Part shown: piece by piece, positions 1 to 6,125 of the stretch
Layout of the letters: every line of letters begins with the position of its first letter
How positions within the stretch are numbered: position 1 is the first letter of the stretch
Origin: an uncultured Eubacteriales bacterium
GTDB taxonomy: Bacteria; Bacillota; Clostridia; Oscillospirales; UMGS1783
Length of the DNA: 6,609 nt
Assembly (NCBI GenBank): GCA_905209135.1
Contig: CAJLRT010000061.1
Location: 1-6,609 of the forward strand
Direction: 5' to 3'
The notes under the pieces: model-generated
Seen by the model: only the letters and a program-made list of their open reading frames with translations
The model's database searches: none
Told to the model about the DNA's origin: nothing
Made by a program: the position numbers and the translations under genes

Positions 1-778
1 GTCCGAGCCGAACCTGCAGAACATCCCGGTGCGGCAGCCCATGGGCAAACAACTGCGCAGGATGTTTACCGCAAAGAGCGGCTGCGTGCTGGTGGACGCC
101 GACTATTCGCAGATTGAGCTGCGCGTACTGGCGCATATTTCCGGGGACGAACACATGCGGCAGGCGTTTCGCGCCGATGAGGATATTCACACGAAGACGG
201 CGGCCGAAGTGTTCGGCGTTCCGGTGGAGATGGTCACGCCGGAGATGCGTTCGCGCGCCAAGGCGGTCAATTTTGGAATCGTGTACGGTATCTCGGATTT
301 TTCCCTGGCGGCAGATATCAAAGTGCCGCGCAAGGAGGCGCGCCGGTATATAGACAGTTATTTTGAAACCTATCAGGGAATCAAGCGGTATCTGGACGAT
401 ACGGTTTTACGCGCGCGCGAGTGCGGCTATGTCACGACCATGTTCGGCCGCCGCCGCTATATCCCGGAGCTCGCGGCACAGAACCACAATGTGCGAAGCT
501 TCGGCGAGCGCGTCGCCAAAAACACGCCGATTCAGGGCAGCGCTGCGGATATACTGAAAATTGCCATGGTCCGGGTGATGCGCCGGCTGCGTCAGGAGGG
601 CATGGCCTCCGAAATCATCCTGCAGGTACACGACGAACTGATATTGGAATGCCCGGAGTCGGAGGCGGTCGACGCCGCCATGATCCTCAAAGAGGAGATG
701 GAAAAGGCGGGCGGCCTCAGTATCCCCCTGAAAGTGGATATCGGCACCGGATACAGCTGGTACGATGCAAAAGAATAA
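1..778 (+). CDS. polA: DNA polymerase I, C-terminal polymerase domain (5' end outside window)
   Basis: This is the 3' part of the family A polymerase that fills gaps and replaces RNA primers in replication and excision repair. The reading frame is already open at base 2, where it reads SEPNLQNIPVR, a conserved stretch just before motif A. Motif A is DADYSQIELR, with the metal-binding Asp codon at 101-103. Motif B (O-helix) is RSRAKAVNFGIVYG at 248-289 and keeps the Arg, Lys, Phe and Tyr that match E. coli R754, K758, F762 and Y766. Phe at the 762 position is the usual residue that discriminates against dideoxynucleotides. Motif C is QVHDELILE, with the second catalytic Asp at 632-634. The C-terminus ends normally at TAA 776-778. 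The 5'-nuclease and any 3'-5' exonuclease domains lie upstream and cannot be judged. The GTG at 29 is internal and not the real start. The next gene begins 9 bp later. Confidence 0.97.
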   Translation, partial: SEPNLQNIPVRQPMGKQLRRMFTAKSGCVLVDADYSQIELRVLAHISGDEHMRQAFRADEDIHTKTAAEVFGVPVEMVTPEMRSRAKAVNFGIVYGISDFSLAADIKVPRKEARRYIDSYFETYQGIKRYLDDTVLRARECGYVTTMFGRRRYIPELAAQNHNVRSFGERVAKNTPIQGSAADILKIAMVRVMRRLRQEGMASEIILQVHDELILECPESEAVDAAMILKEEMEKAGGLSIPLKVDIGTGYSWYDAKE

Positions 779-782
779 GGAG
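777..782 (+). promoter_or_regulatory. Ribosome binding site of the YwlE-like phosphatase gene
   Basis: AAGGAG lies 5 bases before the ATG at 788 and overlaps the polA stop codon. It fixes the start of the phosphatase gene and suggests that ribosomes finishing polA can restart on the next gene. Confidence 0.8.
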
Positions 783-787
783 AAATT

Positions 788-1225
788 ATGAAACGGGTTT
801 TATTTGTATGTACAGGCAACACCTGCCGCAGCCCGATGGCGCAGGGCCTGATGAACCATCTGTCCAATGAAAAAGAACTGGCGGTCCAGGCGACGAGCGC
901 GGGGCTTGCCGCGGATGGGGAGCCCATCGCCGAAAATGCGCTTGCCGCGCTGCAGGAACTGGGGATCGATATGTCCTACCACCGTTCCCGGCCGCTCAAT
1001 GAGAACGATATTGAAAACGCGAACGCGATTTTCTGTATGACGCAGAGCCAGATGATGGCGATCGTCTCCATCTATCCCGCGAGCGCGGACCGTCTCTATC
1101 TGCTCGGCGAGGGGATCGACGACCCTTACGGCGGGAATCTGGAGATGTATCGGCGCTGCCGCGACAAGATTCAGGCGGCGCTTCCCGGCGTGCTGAAAGT
1201 GCTGGAGGAGCCTGCCGATGCCTGA
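788..1225 (+). CDS. ywlE: Low-molecular-weight phosphatase, probable protein-arginine phosphatase (YwlE type)
   Basis: This 145-residue cytoplasmic enzyme belongs to the low-molecular-weight protein tyrosine phosphatase family and has the normal length for it. The P-loop CTGNTCRS sits at residues 8-15, with nucleophile Cys8 and phosphate-binding Arg14. The DP loop DDPYGG is at 111-116, with Asp112 as the likely general acid. Residue 12 of the loop is Thr. In Bacillus YwlE and its Staphylococcus relatives, Thr at this position gives specificity for phosphoarginine, whereas tyrosine phosphatases usually carry Ile or Leu there. The inferred role is therefore to remove phosphates that McsB-type kinases place on arginine in stress and protein-degradation control. 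No mcsB, ctsR or clpC is in the window. Arsenate reductase and tyrosine phosphatase are alternatives within the same fold. The start is set by AAGGAG upstream. The 3' end overlaps rimI by 8 bp. Confidence 0.88.
   Translation: MKRVLFVCTGNTCRSPMAQGLMNHLSNEKELAVQATSAGLAADGEPIAENALAALQELGIDMSYHRSRPLNENDIENANAIFCMTQSQMMAIVSIYPASADRLYLLGEGIDDPYGGNLEMYRRCRDKIQAALPGVLKVLEEPADA
1204..1210 (+). promoter_or_regulatory. Ribosome binding site of rimI, inside the ywlE coding region
   Basis: GGAGGAG, a near-perfect Shine-Dalgarno sequence, lies 7 bases before the ATG at 1218 and within the last codons of the phosphatase gene. It decides the rimI start and explains the 8-bp gene overlap. Confidence 0.85.
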
Positions 1226-1691
1226 CGGTTATGCCGTAGAGGCGGCGGACGGGCGCGACGCGGCGGCCTGCGCCGCCATCGGTGCGCAGTGCTTTTCGGA
1301 GTCCTGGAGCGAAGATGCGCTCCGCCGCGCCGCGGAGGACGGCAGTATATTCCTTGTGGCAAGGCTGCGCGGGCGTACCGTGGGGTATTTCCTTGCGCTG
1401 CAGACGCTCGACGAGGGCCAGATTGTGGCCGTCGCCGTTGCGGAGGAGCACCGCAGAAAGGGCGTGGGCGGCCGGCTGCTCCGCGCCGCCGTATGTGAAG
1501 GCGCGCGCCGCGGCGTTGCGGTGTTTTATCTGGAAGTGCGCAGCGGGAACCACGCTGCGGTTTCTTTGTATGAACAGGCGGGCTTCCTGCGGGACGGAAT
1601 CCGGCGCGGCTTTTACAGCCGCCCCAGGGAAGACGCCGTATTGATGAGTTTAAAACTACGGGAGATAAGCAATGAAGATACTGGCAATTGA
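1218..1691 (+). CDS. rimI: Ribosomal protein S18-alanine N-acetyltransferase (RimI family GNAT)
   Basis: This is a 157-residue GNAT-fold enzyme that, by family, transfers acetyl from acetyl-CoA to the N-terminal amino group of ribosomal protein S18. The acetyl-CoA pyrophosphate loop is visible as RRKGVG at residues 79-84, after the beta strand IVAVAV. The RimI signature follows: LEVRSGN at 105-111, VSLYEQAGF at 115-123, and RRGFYSRPREDAVLMSL at 129-145. Glu106 and Tyr118 have the same 12-residue spacing as the catalytic Glu103 and Tyr115 of E. coli RimI. The gene lies between ywlE and tsaD and overlaps them by 8 and 20 bp. Next to tsaD, RimI is a common partner in bacterial t6A gene clusters. 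The true substrate could be broader than S18, because bacterial RimI homologues vary in specificity. Confidence 0.92.
   Translation: MPDGYAVEAADGRDAAACAAIGAQCFSESWSEDALRRAAEDGSIFLVARLRGRTVGYFLALQTLDEGQIVAVAVAEEHRRKGVGGRLLRAAVCEGARRGVAVFYLEVRSGNHAAVSLYEQAGFLRDGIRRGFYSRPREDAVLMSLKLREISNEDTGN
1660..1664 (+). promoter_or_regulatory. Ribosome binding site of tsaD, inside rimI
   Basis: GGGAG lies 7 bases before the ATG at 1672 and within the rimI coding region. It supports the tsaD start, which gives the family-standard N-terminus MKILAIESSCDET. Confidence 0.7.
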
Positions 1692-2718
1692 ATCCTCCTG
1701 CGACGAGACGGCGGCGGCCGTTGTGGAAGACGGCCGGACTGTTCTGTCCAGCGTTGTATACACCCAGGTGGCGCTGCATGCGCAGTACGGCGGCGTCGTG
1801 CCGGAAATCGCCTCGCGGAAGCATGTGGAGAAGGTCTCGGCCGTCGCGCAGCAGGCGCTGGCGGAGGCGGCGCTTGCACCGGAGGAAATCGACGGGGTGG
1901 CCGTCACCTATGCGCCCGGCCTGATCGGCGCGCTGCTTACGGGCATCGGCTTTGCCAAGGGCCTGGCCTACGGCCTGGGCGTGCCGCTGATTCCGGTGCA
2001 TCATCTGCGCGGACACATCGCCGCCTGTTACCTTGCCGAAAACCCGGCAAAACCGCCTTTTCTCGCCCTTGTCGTCTCCGGCGGGCACAGCCATATCGTC
2101 CGGGTGGATGACTATACTGCCTATACAGTCATCGGCCGTACGCGTGACGATGCGGCGGGAGAGGCCTTTGATAAAGTGGCGCGCATCCTGGGCGCCGGTT
2201 ATCCGGGCGGCGCGGCAATAGAACGGATCGGGGCGCAGGGGAATCCCAAAGCATACCGCCTGCCTGTGACGCATTTTGACGACGCGCCTTACGACTTCAG
2301 CTTTTCCGGGCTGAAAACGCATATTCTGAACCTGGTCCACCGGCTGCGCCAGTCGGGCGCCGACGTGCCCGCGGCCGACATTGCCGCATCCTTCAACGCA
2401 ACGGTTGTCAAAACGCTGCTGGACAAGTTTTTTCTTGCTGCGGAGCACACGGGACTGCGCTCTTTTGTGCTCGCAGGCGGTGTCGCCGCAAACTCTCTGC
2501 TGCGCGGGGAATTTGTCCGCCGCGCACAGGCGGCAGGGGGAGCCGCGCATATCCCGCCGCTGTCCCTGTGCGGGGACAACGCAGCCATGATCGGCGCGCA
2601 GGGCTTTCATGAATGGTCCGCGGGACACATTGCGGGCTGCGACCTCAACGGGTATCCCACAATGGACATTTCCTGCAATTACAGCCGCTGTTTCTCGGCC
2701 TGCAATCCGGAGAAATAA
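1672..2718 (+). CDS. tsaD: tRNA N6-threonylcarbamoyladenosine transferase subunit TsaD
   Basis: This is a 348-residue ASKHA-fold protein of the Kae1/TsaD family, of usual length. It transfers the threonylcarbamoyl group from TC-AMP to A37 of tRNAs that read ANN codons, working with TsaB and TsaE, using TC-AMP made by TsaC. Visible landmarks are IESSCDETA at residues 6-14, the HHLRGH metal site at 110-115 (His111 and His115), VVSGGHSHIV at 134-143, GEAFDKVARILGAGYPGG at 163-180, FSFSGLKT at 209-216 and GDNAAM at 301-306 with the third metal ligand Asp302. These match H111, H115 and D300 of the E. coli enzyme. The usual YPGGP is YPGGA here, a small variation. tsaB and tsaE, often next to rimI and tsaD in Bacillota, are not in the window. 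This is the last gene of its run, followed by 407 bp without a gene. Confidence 0.97.
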   Translation: MKILAIESSCDETAAAVVEDGRTVLSSVVYTQVALHAQYGGVVPEIASRKHVEKVSAVAQQALAEAALAPEEIDGVAVTYAPGLIGALLTGIGFAKGLAYGLGVPLIPVHHLRGHIAACYLAENPAKPPFLALVVSGGHSHIVRVDDYTAYTVIGRTRDDAAGEAFDKVARILGAGYPGGAAIERIGAQGNPKAYRLPVTHFDDAPYDFSFSGLKTHILNLVHRLRQSGADVPAADIAASFNATVVKTLLDKFFLAAEHTGLRSFVLAGGVAANSLLRGEFVRRAQAAGGAAHIPPLSLCGDNAAMIGAQGFHEWSAGHIAGCDLNGYPTMDISCNYSRCFSACNPEK

Positions 2719-2761
2719 ACGGGAAGTATAATTGTAGCCATCCGCAGGAATTATGACAAAA

Positions 2762-2775
2762 TACATAGTTATGTA
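2762..2775. repeat. 14-bp inverted repeat (TACATA, 2-base centre, TATGTA)
   Basis: Perfect 6-bp arms flank a GT centre. The sequence could be a small protein-binding dyad, but it is AT-only in most positions and may be chance in an AT-rich spacer. A second overlapping reading is TAGTT, ATGTA, AACTA (2766-2780), a short hairpin with the same ATGTA loop as the dyad at 2931-2951. Confidence 0.4.
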
Positions 2776-2874
2776 AACTAAGCAGGCGCAAACTGAAAAA
2801 CACTTCTTTCGATTGCGGGCTTGTAAGTAAATGGTAAATAAAGCTTAAATCCTCCGAAATAAAAGCGTTTACCC

Positions 2875-2904
2875 TGTGGAAAAGCATGTGGAATCTGTGG
2901 ATTG
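2875..2904 (+). repeat. Three same-direction TGTGGA motifs resembling DnaA boxes
   Basis: TGTGGA occurs at 2875, 2887 and 2896. Read as 9-mers against the DnaA-box complement TGTGGATAA, the copies are TGTGGAAAA (8 of 9), TGTGGAATC (6 of 9) and TGTGGATTG (7 of 9). Clusters of this look are typical of Bacillota origins and of DnaA-regulated sites. No dnaA or dnaN gene is nearby, so the role is unknown. Confidence 0.4.
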
Positions 2905-2920
2905 TTCGTTTTCAACAATC
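2900..2920. repeat. 7-bp inverted repeat with 7-base loop
   Basis: GATTGTT at 2900-2906 and AACAATC at 2914-2920 are perfect complements separated by CGTTTTC. The left arm overlaps the third TGTGGA motif. No T run follows on either strand, so it does not look like a terminator. A protein-binding dyad or chance are the remaining readings. Confidence 0.45.
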
Positions 2921-2930
2921 ACTATATTTC

Positions 2931-2951
2931 CATGTATTATGTAAATACATG
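2931..2951. repeat. 8-bp perfect inverted repeat with 5-base centre
   Basis: CATGTATT at 2931-2938 and AATACATG at 2944-2951 are perfect complements around ATGTA. This is the strongest dyad in the intergenic region. It is mostly AT and has no following T run, so an operator-like site is more likely than a terminator. It lies about 92 bp before the -35 element of the downstream promoter. Confidence 0.5.
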
Positions 2952-3034
2952 CCGGGAAAAACGTCACTAAATCCGTTGTAATGCAGATTTGTGGCTGCGC
3001 ATGTCGAAACCCTTGGAACAGGAAAAACAGGACT

Positions 3035-3042
3035 GGCATGCC
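3035..3042. repeat. GGCATGCC palindrome abutting the -35 element
   Basis: This is a perfect 8-bp palindrome directly upstream of TTGACA. Its last C begins a second small dyad, CTTG-A-CAAG at 3042-3050, that contains most of the -35 box. The two together could form an operator, but both are short. Confidence 0.3.
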
Positions 3043-3071
3043 TTGACAAGTCTCCGTGCTTTTTATACAAT
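3043..3071 (+). promoter_or_regulatory. Sigma-A type promoter for the dehydrogenase-lepA-hemW run
   Basis: The -35 hexamer TTGACA (3043-3048) is perfect. The spacer is the ideal 17 bp and the -10 hexamer is TACAAT (3066-3071), 5 of 6 to consensus. Transcription would start near 3078, giving a leader of roughly 48 bases before the ATG at 3126. It is the only strong promoter I see in the window. Confidence 0.8.
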
Positions 3072-3091
3072 AAATCAGTTAGTTTTATACA
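3061..3091 (+). repeat. TTTTATACA direct repeat, 22-bp period, over the promoter
   Basis: TTTTATACA is found at 3061-3069, overlapping the -10 box, and again at 3083-3091, just after the predicted start of transcription. The 22-bp period is about two turns of DNA, so two protein copies could bind the same face. The motif is AT-rich and could recur by chance. Confidence 0.35.
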
Positions 3092-3113
3092 TAGGATTGC
3101 AATATAATAGATT

Positions 3114-3117
3114 GGAG
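3114..3117 (+). promoter_or_regulatory. Ribosome binding site of the dehydrogenase gene
   Basis: GGAG (within TTGGAGATGG) lies 8 bases before the ATG at 3126. It supports this start and therefore the existence of the N-terminal extension of the protein. Confidence 0.75.
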
Positions 3118-3125
3118 ATGGAAAC

Positions 3126-4289
3126 ATGAACGATCAGCAGCTCAAAGCGGCGCTCGAAAAGTTTGAAGCGCTTCTGAAAAGGCAGGCGCAGCGCGTCGAG
3201 AACATGAAACAGCAGGGTGATTTTATCGATTTTGAAACCCTCCCCAAAATCACAATCGGCGTATGCGGCGGGGACGGAATCGGACCTGTGATTACGAATG
3301 AAGCGCGCCGTGTCCTGGAGTTCCTGCTCCAAAACGACGTCGATGCCGGCAAGGTTGAGTTCCGCACGATCGACGGCCTTACCATCGAGAACCGCGCCGC
3401 GGTCGGCAAAGCGATTCCGGACGATGTGCTGGCCGAGCTCAAAAAGTGCCAGGTCATTTTGAAGGGGCCGACGACGACGCCGCGCAAGGGCGACCCGTGG
3501 CCCAATATCGAGAGCGCCAATGTGGCCATGCGCAAGGAGCTCGACCTGTTCGCCAACGTCCGCCCGGTCAAGGTGCCGGAGAAGAATATCGACTGGATGT
3601 TCTACCGTGAAAATACAGAGGGCGCGTACGCGCTGGGTTCCGACGGCATCGTCGTGGACGACGACCTGTATTTTGACTTCACGGTCGCCACGGCCCAGGG
3701 CTGCGAGCGGATTGCGCGCCTGGCTTTTGACTATGCGGCCAAATCCGGCAAAAACAAAGTATCCGTTATCACTAAGGCGAATGTCGTGAAGACGACGGAC
3801 GGACGGTTCCTGGAAATCTGCAAAGAAGTCGCCAAGGACTTCCCGACCGTTGAGATGGACGACTGGTATATCGACATTACCACTGCAAAACTCATCGACG
3901 AAAAGCGCCGCACCGACTTTAAGGTGTTTGTCCTGCCCAACCTCTACGGCGATATTATCACCGACGAGGCCGCCGAATTCCAGGGCGGCGTAGGCACTGC
4001 GGGCAGCGCGAATATCGGCAAGCAGTACGCCATGTTTGAGGCCATTCACGGCTCTGCGCCGCGCATGGTAACCGAGGGCCGCGTCCAGTACGCCGATCCC
4101 TGCTCCATGCTGCGCGCCGCAGTGATGCTGCTGTCCCATATCGGCAGGCAGGACCTTGCGGACAAGCTGGACAAGGCGCTGGACATCTGCATGTTTACAG
4201 AGAAGAAGTATAAGATCACGGGCCGTGCGGACGGCGCGACCTGCGAACAGTTCGGCGACTATGTCATGGAGACGCTCTCCAATCTTTAA
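3126..4289 (+). CDS. Isocitrate/isopropylmalate dehydrogenase family protein, isocitrate-like active site
   Basis: This 387-residue beta-decarboxylating dehydrogenase probably oxidises isocitrate to 2-oxoglutarate, feeding glutamate synthesis. GDGIGP is at residues 49-54. Substrate residues match isocitrate dehydrogenase: Ser130, Asn132, Arg136, Arg146, Arg161 and Tyr168 (E. coli S113, N115, R119, R129, R153, Y160), then Lys217, and metal ligands Asp250, Asp276 and Asp280. Isopropylmalate dehydrogenases usually lack the Ser/Asn pair. Three features are odd. About 40 residues precede the core; the first 30 are charged and probably helical. The loop [13 protein letters not shown] (118-130) is about four residues longer than in E. 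coli Icd. After HGSAP (309-313 region), Arg313-Met314 replaces both the NADP pair Lys-Tyr and the NAD pair Asp-Ile. The coenzyme is therefore uncertain, and homoisocitrate or another 2-hydroxy acid remains possible. The gene has its own promoter and lies 26 bp before lepA. Confidence 0.9.
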   Translation: MNDQQLKAALEKFEALLKRQAQRVENMKQQGDFIDFETLPKITIGVCGGDGIGPVITNEARRVLEFLLQNDVDAGKVEFRTIDGLTIENRAAVGKAIPDDVLAELKKCQVILKGPTTTPRKGDPWPNIESANVAMRKELDLFANVRPVKVPEKNIDWMFYRENTEGAYALGSDGIVVDDDLYFDFTVATAQGCERIARLAFDYAAKSGKNKVSVITKANVVKTTDGRFLEICKEVAKDFPTVEMDDWYIDITTAKLIDEKRRTDFKVFVLPNLYGDIITDEAAEFQGGVGTAGSANIGKQYAMFEAIHGSAPRMVTEGRVQYADPCSMLRAAVMLLSHIGRQDLADKLDKALDICMFTEKKYKITGRADGATCEQFGDYVMETLSNL

Positions 4290-4297
4290 TTTTGGAC

Positions 4298-4304
4298 AAA
4301 GGTG
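4298..4304 (+). promoter_or_regulatory. Ribosome binding site of lepA
   Basis: AAAGGTG is the only Shine-Dalgarno-like sequence before lepA and ends 11 bases ahead of the ATG at 4316, a little far. It lies downstream of the TTG at 4292, which argues that this TTG is not the start. Confidence 0.55.
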
Positions 4305-4315
4305 ATAACAACCGC

Positions 4316-6121
4316 ATGTCACAGCTAGAAAACATTCGCAATTTCTCCATTATCGCACATATCGACCATGGAAAATCCACTCTGGCCGACCGCCTGCTGG
4401 AGGCGACCGGGGCTGTGAGCGCCCGTGAAATGACCGAACAGCTTCTGGACAACATGGATCTGGAGCGGGAGCGGGGCATCACCATCAAAGCCCGGGCGGT
4501 CAAGCTCAACTACCGTGCAAAGGACGGACGGGACTATGTCCTGAACCTGATCGACACGCCGGGCCATGTGGACTTCAACTATGAGGTATCGCGTTCCCTC
4601 GCTGCCTGCGAGGGCGCGATCCTCGTCGTGGACGCATCGCAGGGGATTGAGGCGCAGACGCTCGCGAACACCTACCTTGCCATCGACCATGACCTGGAAA
4701 TCATACCCGTGCTCAATAAAATCGACCTGCCGGCAGCCGACTGCGAGCGGGTGATCACGGAGATTGAGGACGTAATCGGGATCGTGGCCGAGGACGCGCC
4801 GCGCATATCGGCAAAGCTCGGCCAGAATATTCCCGAGGTGCTCGAACGGATTGTGGCGGACGTACCCGCTCCGAAAGGGGACCCGGAAAAACCGCTCAAA
4901 GCGCTGATTTTCGATTCGTTCTACGACAGTTACCGCGGCGTCATTGTGTATGTCCGCGTTTTTGACGGTTGTCTGCGGGCGGGACAGACCATCCGCATGA
5001 TGGCGACCGGCGCCGAGTTCGACGTGGTCGAAGTCGGCTATCTCCGCCCCATCGGCCTGGAGCGGACGGATACCCTGCAGGCGGGCGAAGTCGGCTACAT
5101 TACGGCCAGCATCAAAAACGTGCGGGATACGCGCGTGGGCGACACGGTGACGCTGACGGAGCGCCCGGCCGAAGAACCTCTTCCGGGCTATAAGAAGGTC
5201 AAGCCCATGGTGTACTGCGGCATCTACCCGGCCGACGGCGCGCGTTATCCCGACCTGCGCGACGCGCTGGAAAAACTGCAGCTCAACGATGCGGCGTTCA
5301 CCTTCGAGGCGGAGACGTCGGCGGCCCTGGGCTTCGGCTTCCGCTGCGGCTTTTTGGGCCTGCTGCACATGGAAATTCTGCAGGAGCGCATAGAGCGCGA
5401 ATTCAATATCGATCTTGTGACGACGGCGCCCTCCGTCATCTACAACATCAAGCTCACCTCGGGCGAGATGATCTCGATTGACAACCCGACGAACTATCCG
5501 TCCCCCGCAGCGATCGAGTATGCGGAGGAGCCGATTGTGAACGCGTTTATCTTCACGCCCTCCGAGTATGTGGGCGCGGTTATGGAGCTGTGCCAGGAGC
5601 GGCGGGGCGTGTTTATCGATATGTCGTATATCGATGCGAACCGAACCAAAATCCATTATGAAATGCCGCTCAACGAAATCATTTATGACTTTTTCGACAG
5701 CCTGAAATCCCGTACGCGCGGCTATGCGTCGCTTGACTATGAGTTTATCGGCTACCGGAAGAGCGACCTTGTCAAGCTGGACATTCTGCTCAACGGCGAC
5801 CTGATCGACGCGCTTTCCTTTATTCTGCATGCCGACCGGGCCTATGCCAAGGCGCGTAAAATGGTGGAAAACCTCAAGGAGAACATTCCGCGCCAGCTCT
5901 TTGAAATCCCTGTGCAGGCGGCCATCGGCGGCAAGATTATCGCGCGCGAAACGGTCAAGGCCATGCGCAAGGACGTCCTTGCAAAATGCTATGGCGGCGA
6001 CATAACGCGCAAAAAGAAGCTTTTGGAAAAGCAGAAAGAGGGCAAGAAGCGCATGCGCCAGTTCGGTTCGGTGGAGGTGCCGCTCGAGGCATTCATGAGC
6101 GTGCTGAAGCTGGATGTATAG
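4316..6121 (+). CDS. lepA: Elongation factor 4 (LepA), ribosome-associated translational GTPase
   Basis: This 601-residue protein has the normal length for LepA, which acts on the ribosome in elongation quality control and subunit biogenesis. The GTPase motifs are complete: P-loop AHIDHGKS at residues 14-21, RGITIK at 53-58, DTPGH at 80-84 with catalytic His84, NKID at 134-137 and SAK at 165-167. The LepA-specific C-terminal domain is recognisable by [13 protein letters not shown] and by [22 protein letters not shown] and [10 protein letters not shown] near the end, which separates it from EF-G and from TypA. I chose the ATG at 4316 because it gives the family N-terminus [20 protein letters not shown] and has AAAGGTG upstream. 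An in-frame TTG at 4292 would add eight residues with no ribosome site. It lies 26 bp after the dehydrogenase gene and 4 bp before hemW. Confidence 0.97.
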   Translation: MSQLENIRNFSIIAHIDHGKSTLADRLLEATGAVSAREMTEQLLDNMDLERERGITIKARAVKLNYRAKDGRDYVLNLIDTPGHVDFNYEVSRSLAACEGAILVVDASQGIEAQTLANTYLAIDHDLEIIPVLNKIDLPAADCERVITEIEDVIGIVAEDAPRISAKLGQNIPEVLERIVADVPAPKGDPEKPLKALIFDSFYDSYRGVIVYVRVFDGCLRAGQTIRMMATGAEFDVVEVGYLRPIGLERTDTLQAGEVGYITASIKNVRDTRVGDTVTLTERPAEEPLPGYKKVKPMVYCGIYPADGARYPDLRDALEKLQLNDAAFTFEAETSAALGFGFRCGFLGLLHMEILQERIEREFNIDLVTTAPSVIYNIKLTSGEMISIDNPTNYPSPAAIEYAEEPIVNAFIFTPSEYVGAVMELCQERRGVFIDMSYIDANRTKIHYEMPLNEIIYDFFDSLKSRTRGYASLDYEFIGYRKSDLVKLDILLNGDLIDALSFILHADRAYAKARKMVENLKENIPRQLFEIPVQAAIGGKIIARETVKAMRKDVLAKCYGGDITRKKKLLEKQKEGKKRMRQFGSVEVPLEAFMSVLKLDV

Positions 6122-6125
6122 CGGG

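Larger units (their letters stand above)
2719..3125. other. AT-rich intergenic region between tsaD and the dehydrogenase gene
   Basis: These 407 bases are clearly richer in A and T than the flanking genes and hold no convincing protein or RNA gene. Reverse-strand open frames here (for example 2912-3127) have no recognisable motif and no Shine-Dalgarno. What the region does hold is listed separately: dyads at 2762-2775, 2900-2920 and 2931-2951, a TGTGGA cluster at 2875-2904, an 8-bp palindrome at 3035-3042, a promoter at 3043-3071 and a direct repeat downstream of it. I see no classical terminator (GC stem plus T run) after tsaD. Confidence 0.8.

Noticed and set aside
2697..2739. Possible hairpin spanning the tsaD stop (CTGCAAT at 2700-2706 against ATTGTAG at 2731-2737, with an inner CCG/CGG pair) as a terminator
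   Set aside because: It contains a G-U pair, a bulge and a large asymmetric internal loop, and it is not followed by a T run. It does not meet the standard for an intrinsic terminator.
1171..2766. Long reverse-strand open frame of 531 codons opposite rimI and tsaD
   Set aside because: The translation is Arg/Ala/Pro-rich and low in family features, as expected from the antisense of GC-rich coding DNA. Both sense genes have full family motifs.
2823..2842. Imperfect tandem repeat GTAAGTAAA / GTAAATAAA with 11-bp period
   Set aside because: Only two imperfect copies of a low-complexity AT word. Chance is the simplest explanation.
3103..3108. Perfect TATAAT as a second -10 box for the dehydrogenase gene
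   Set aside because: The -35 position at 17-bp spacing reads TAGTTT, and transcription would start at about the Shine-Dalgarno, leaving almost no leader. The TTGACA/TACAAT pair upstream is far better.
2912..3127. Reverse-strand 71-codon open frame in the spacer
   Set aside because: It has no recognisable motif and no ribosome site, and it lies across the promoter and dyads. It is best explained as a chance frame in AT-rich DNA.
4292..4315. TTG at 4292 as the start of lepA
   Set aside because: It has no Shine-Dalgarno before it, and the likely ribosome site lies after it. ATG 4316 gives the conserved LepA N-terminus.
3075..4322. Reverse-strand 415-codon open frame opposite the dehydrogenase
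   Set aside because: Same reason: antisense of a conserved enzyme gene with its own promoter and ribosome site.
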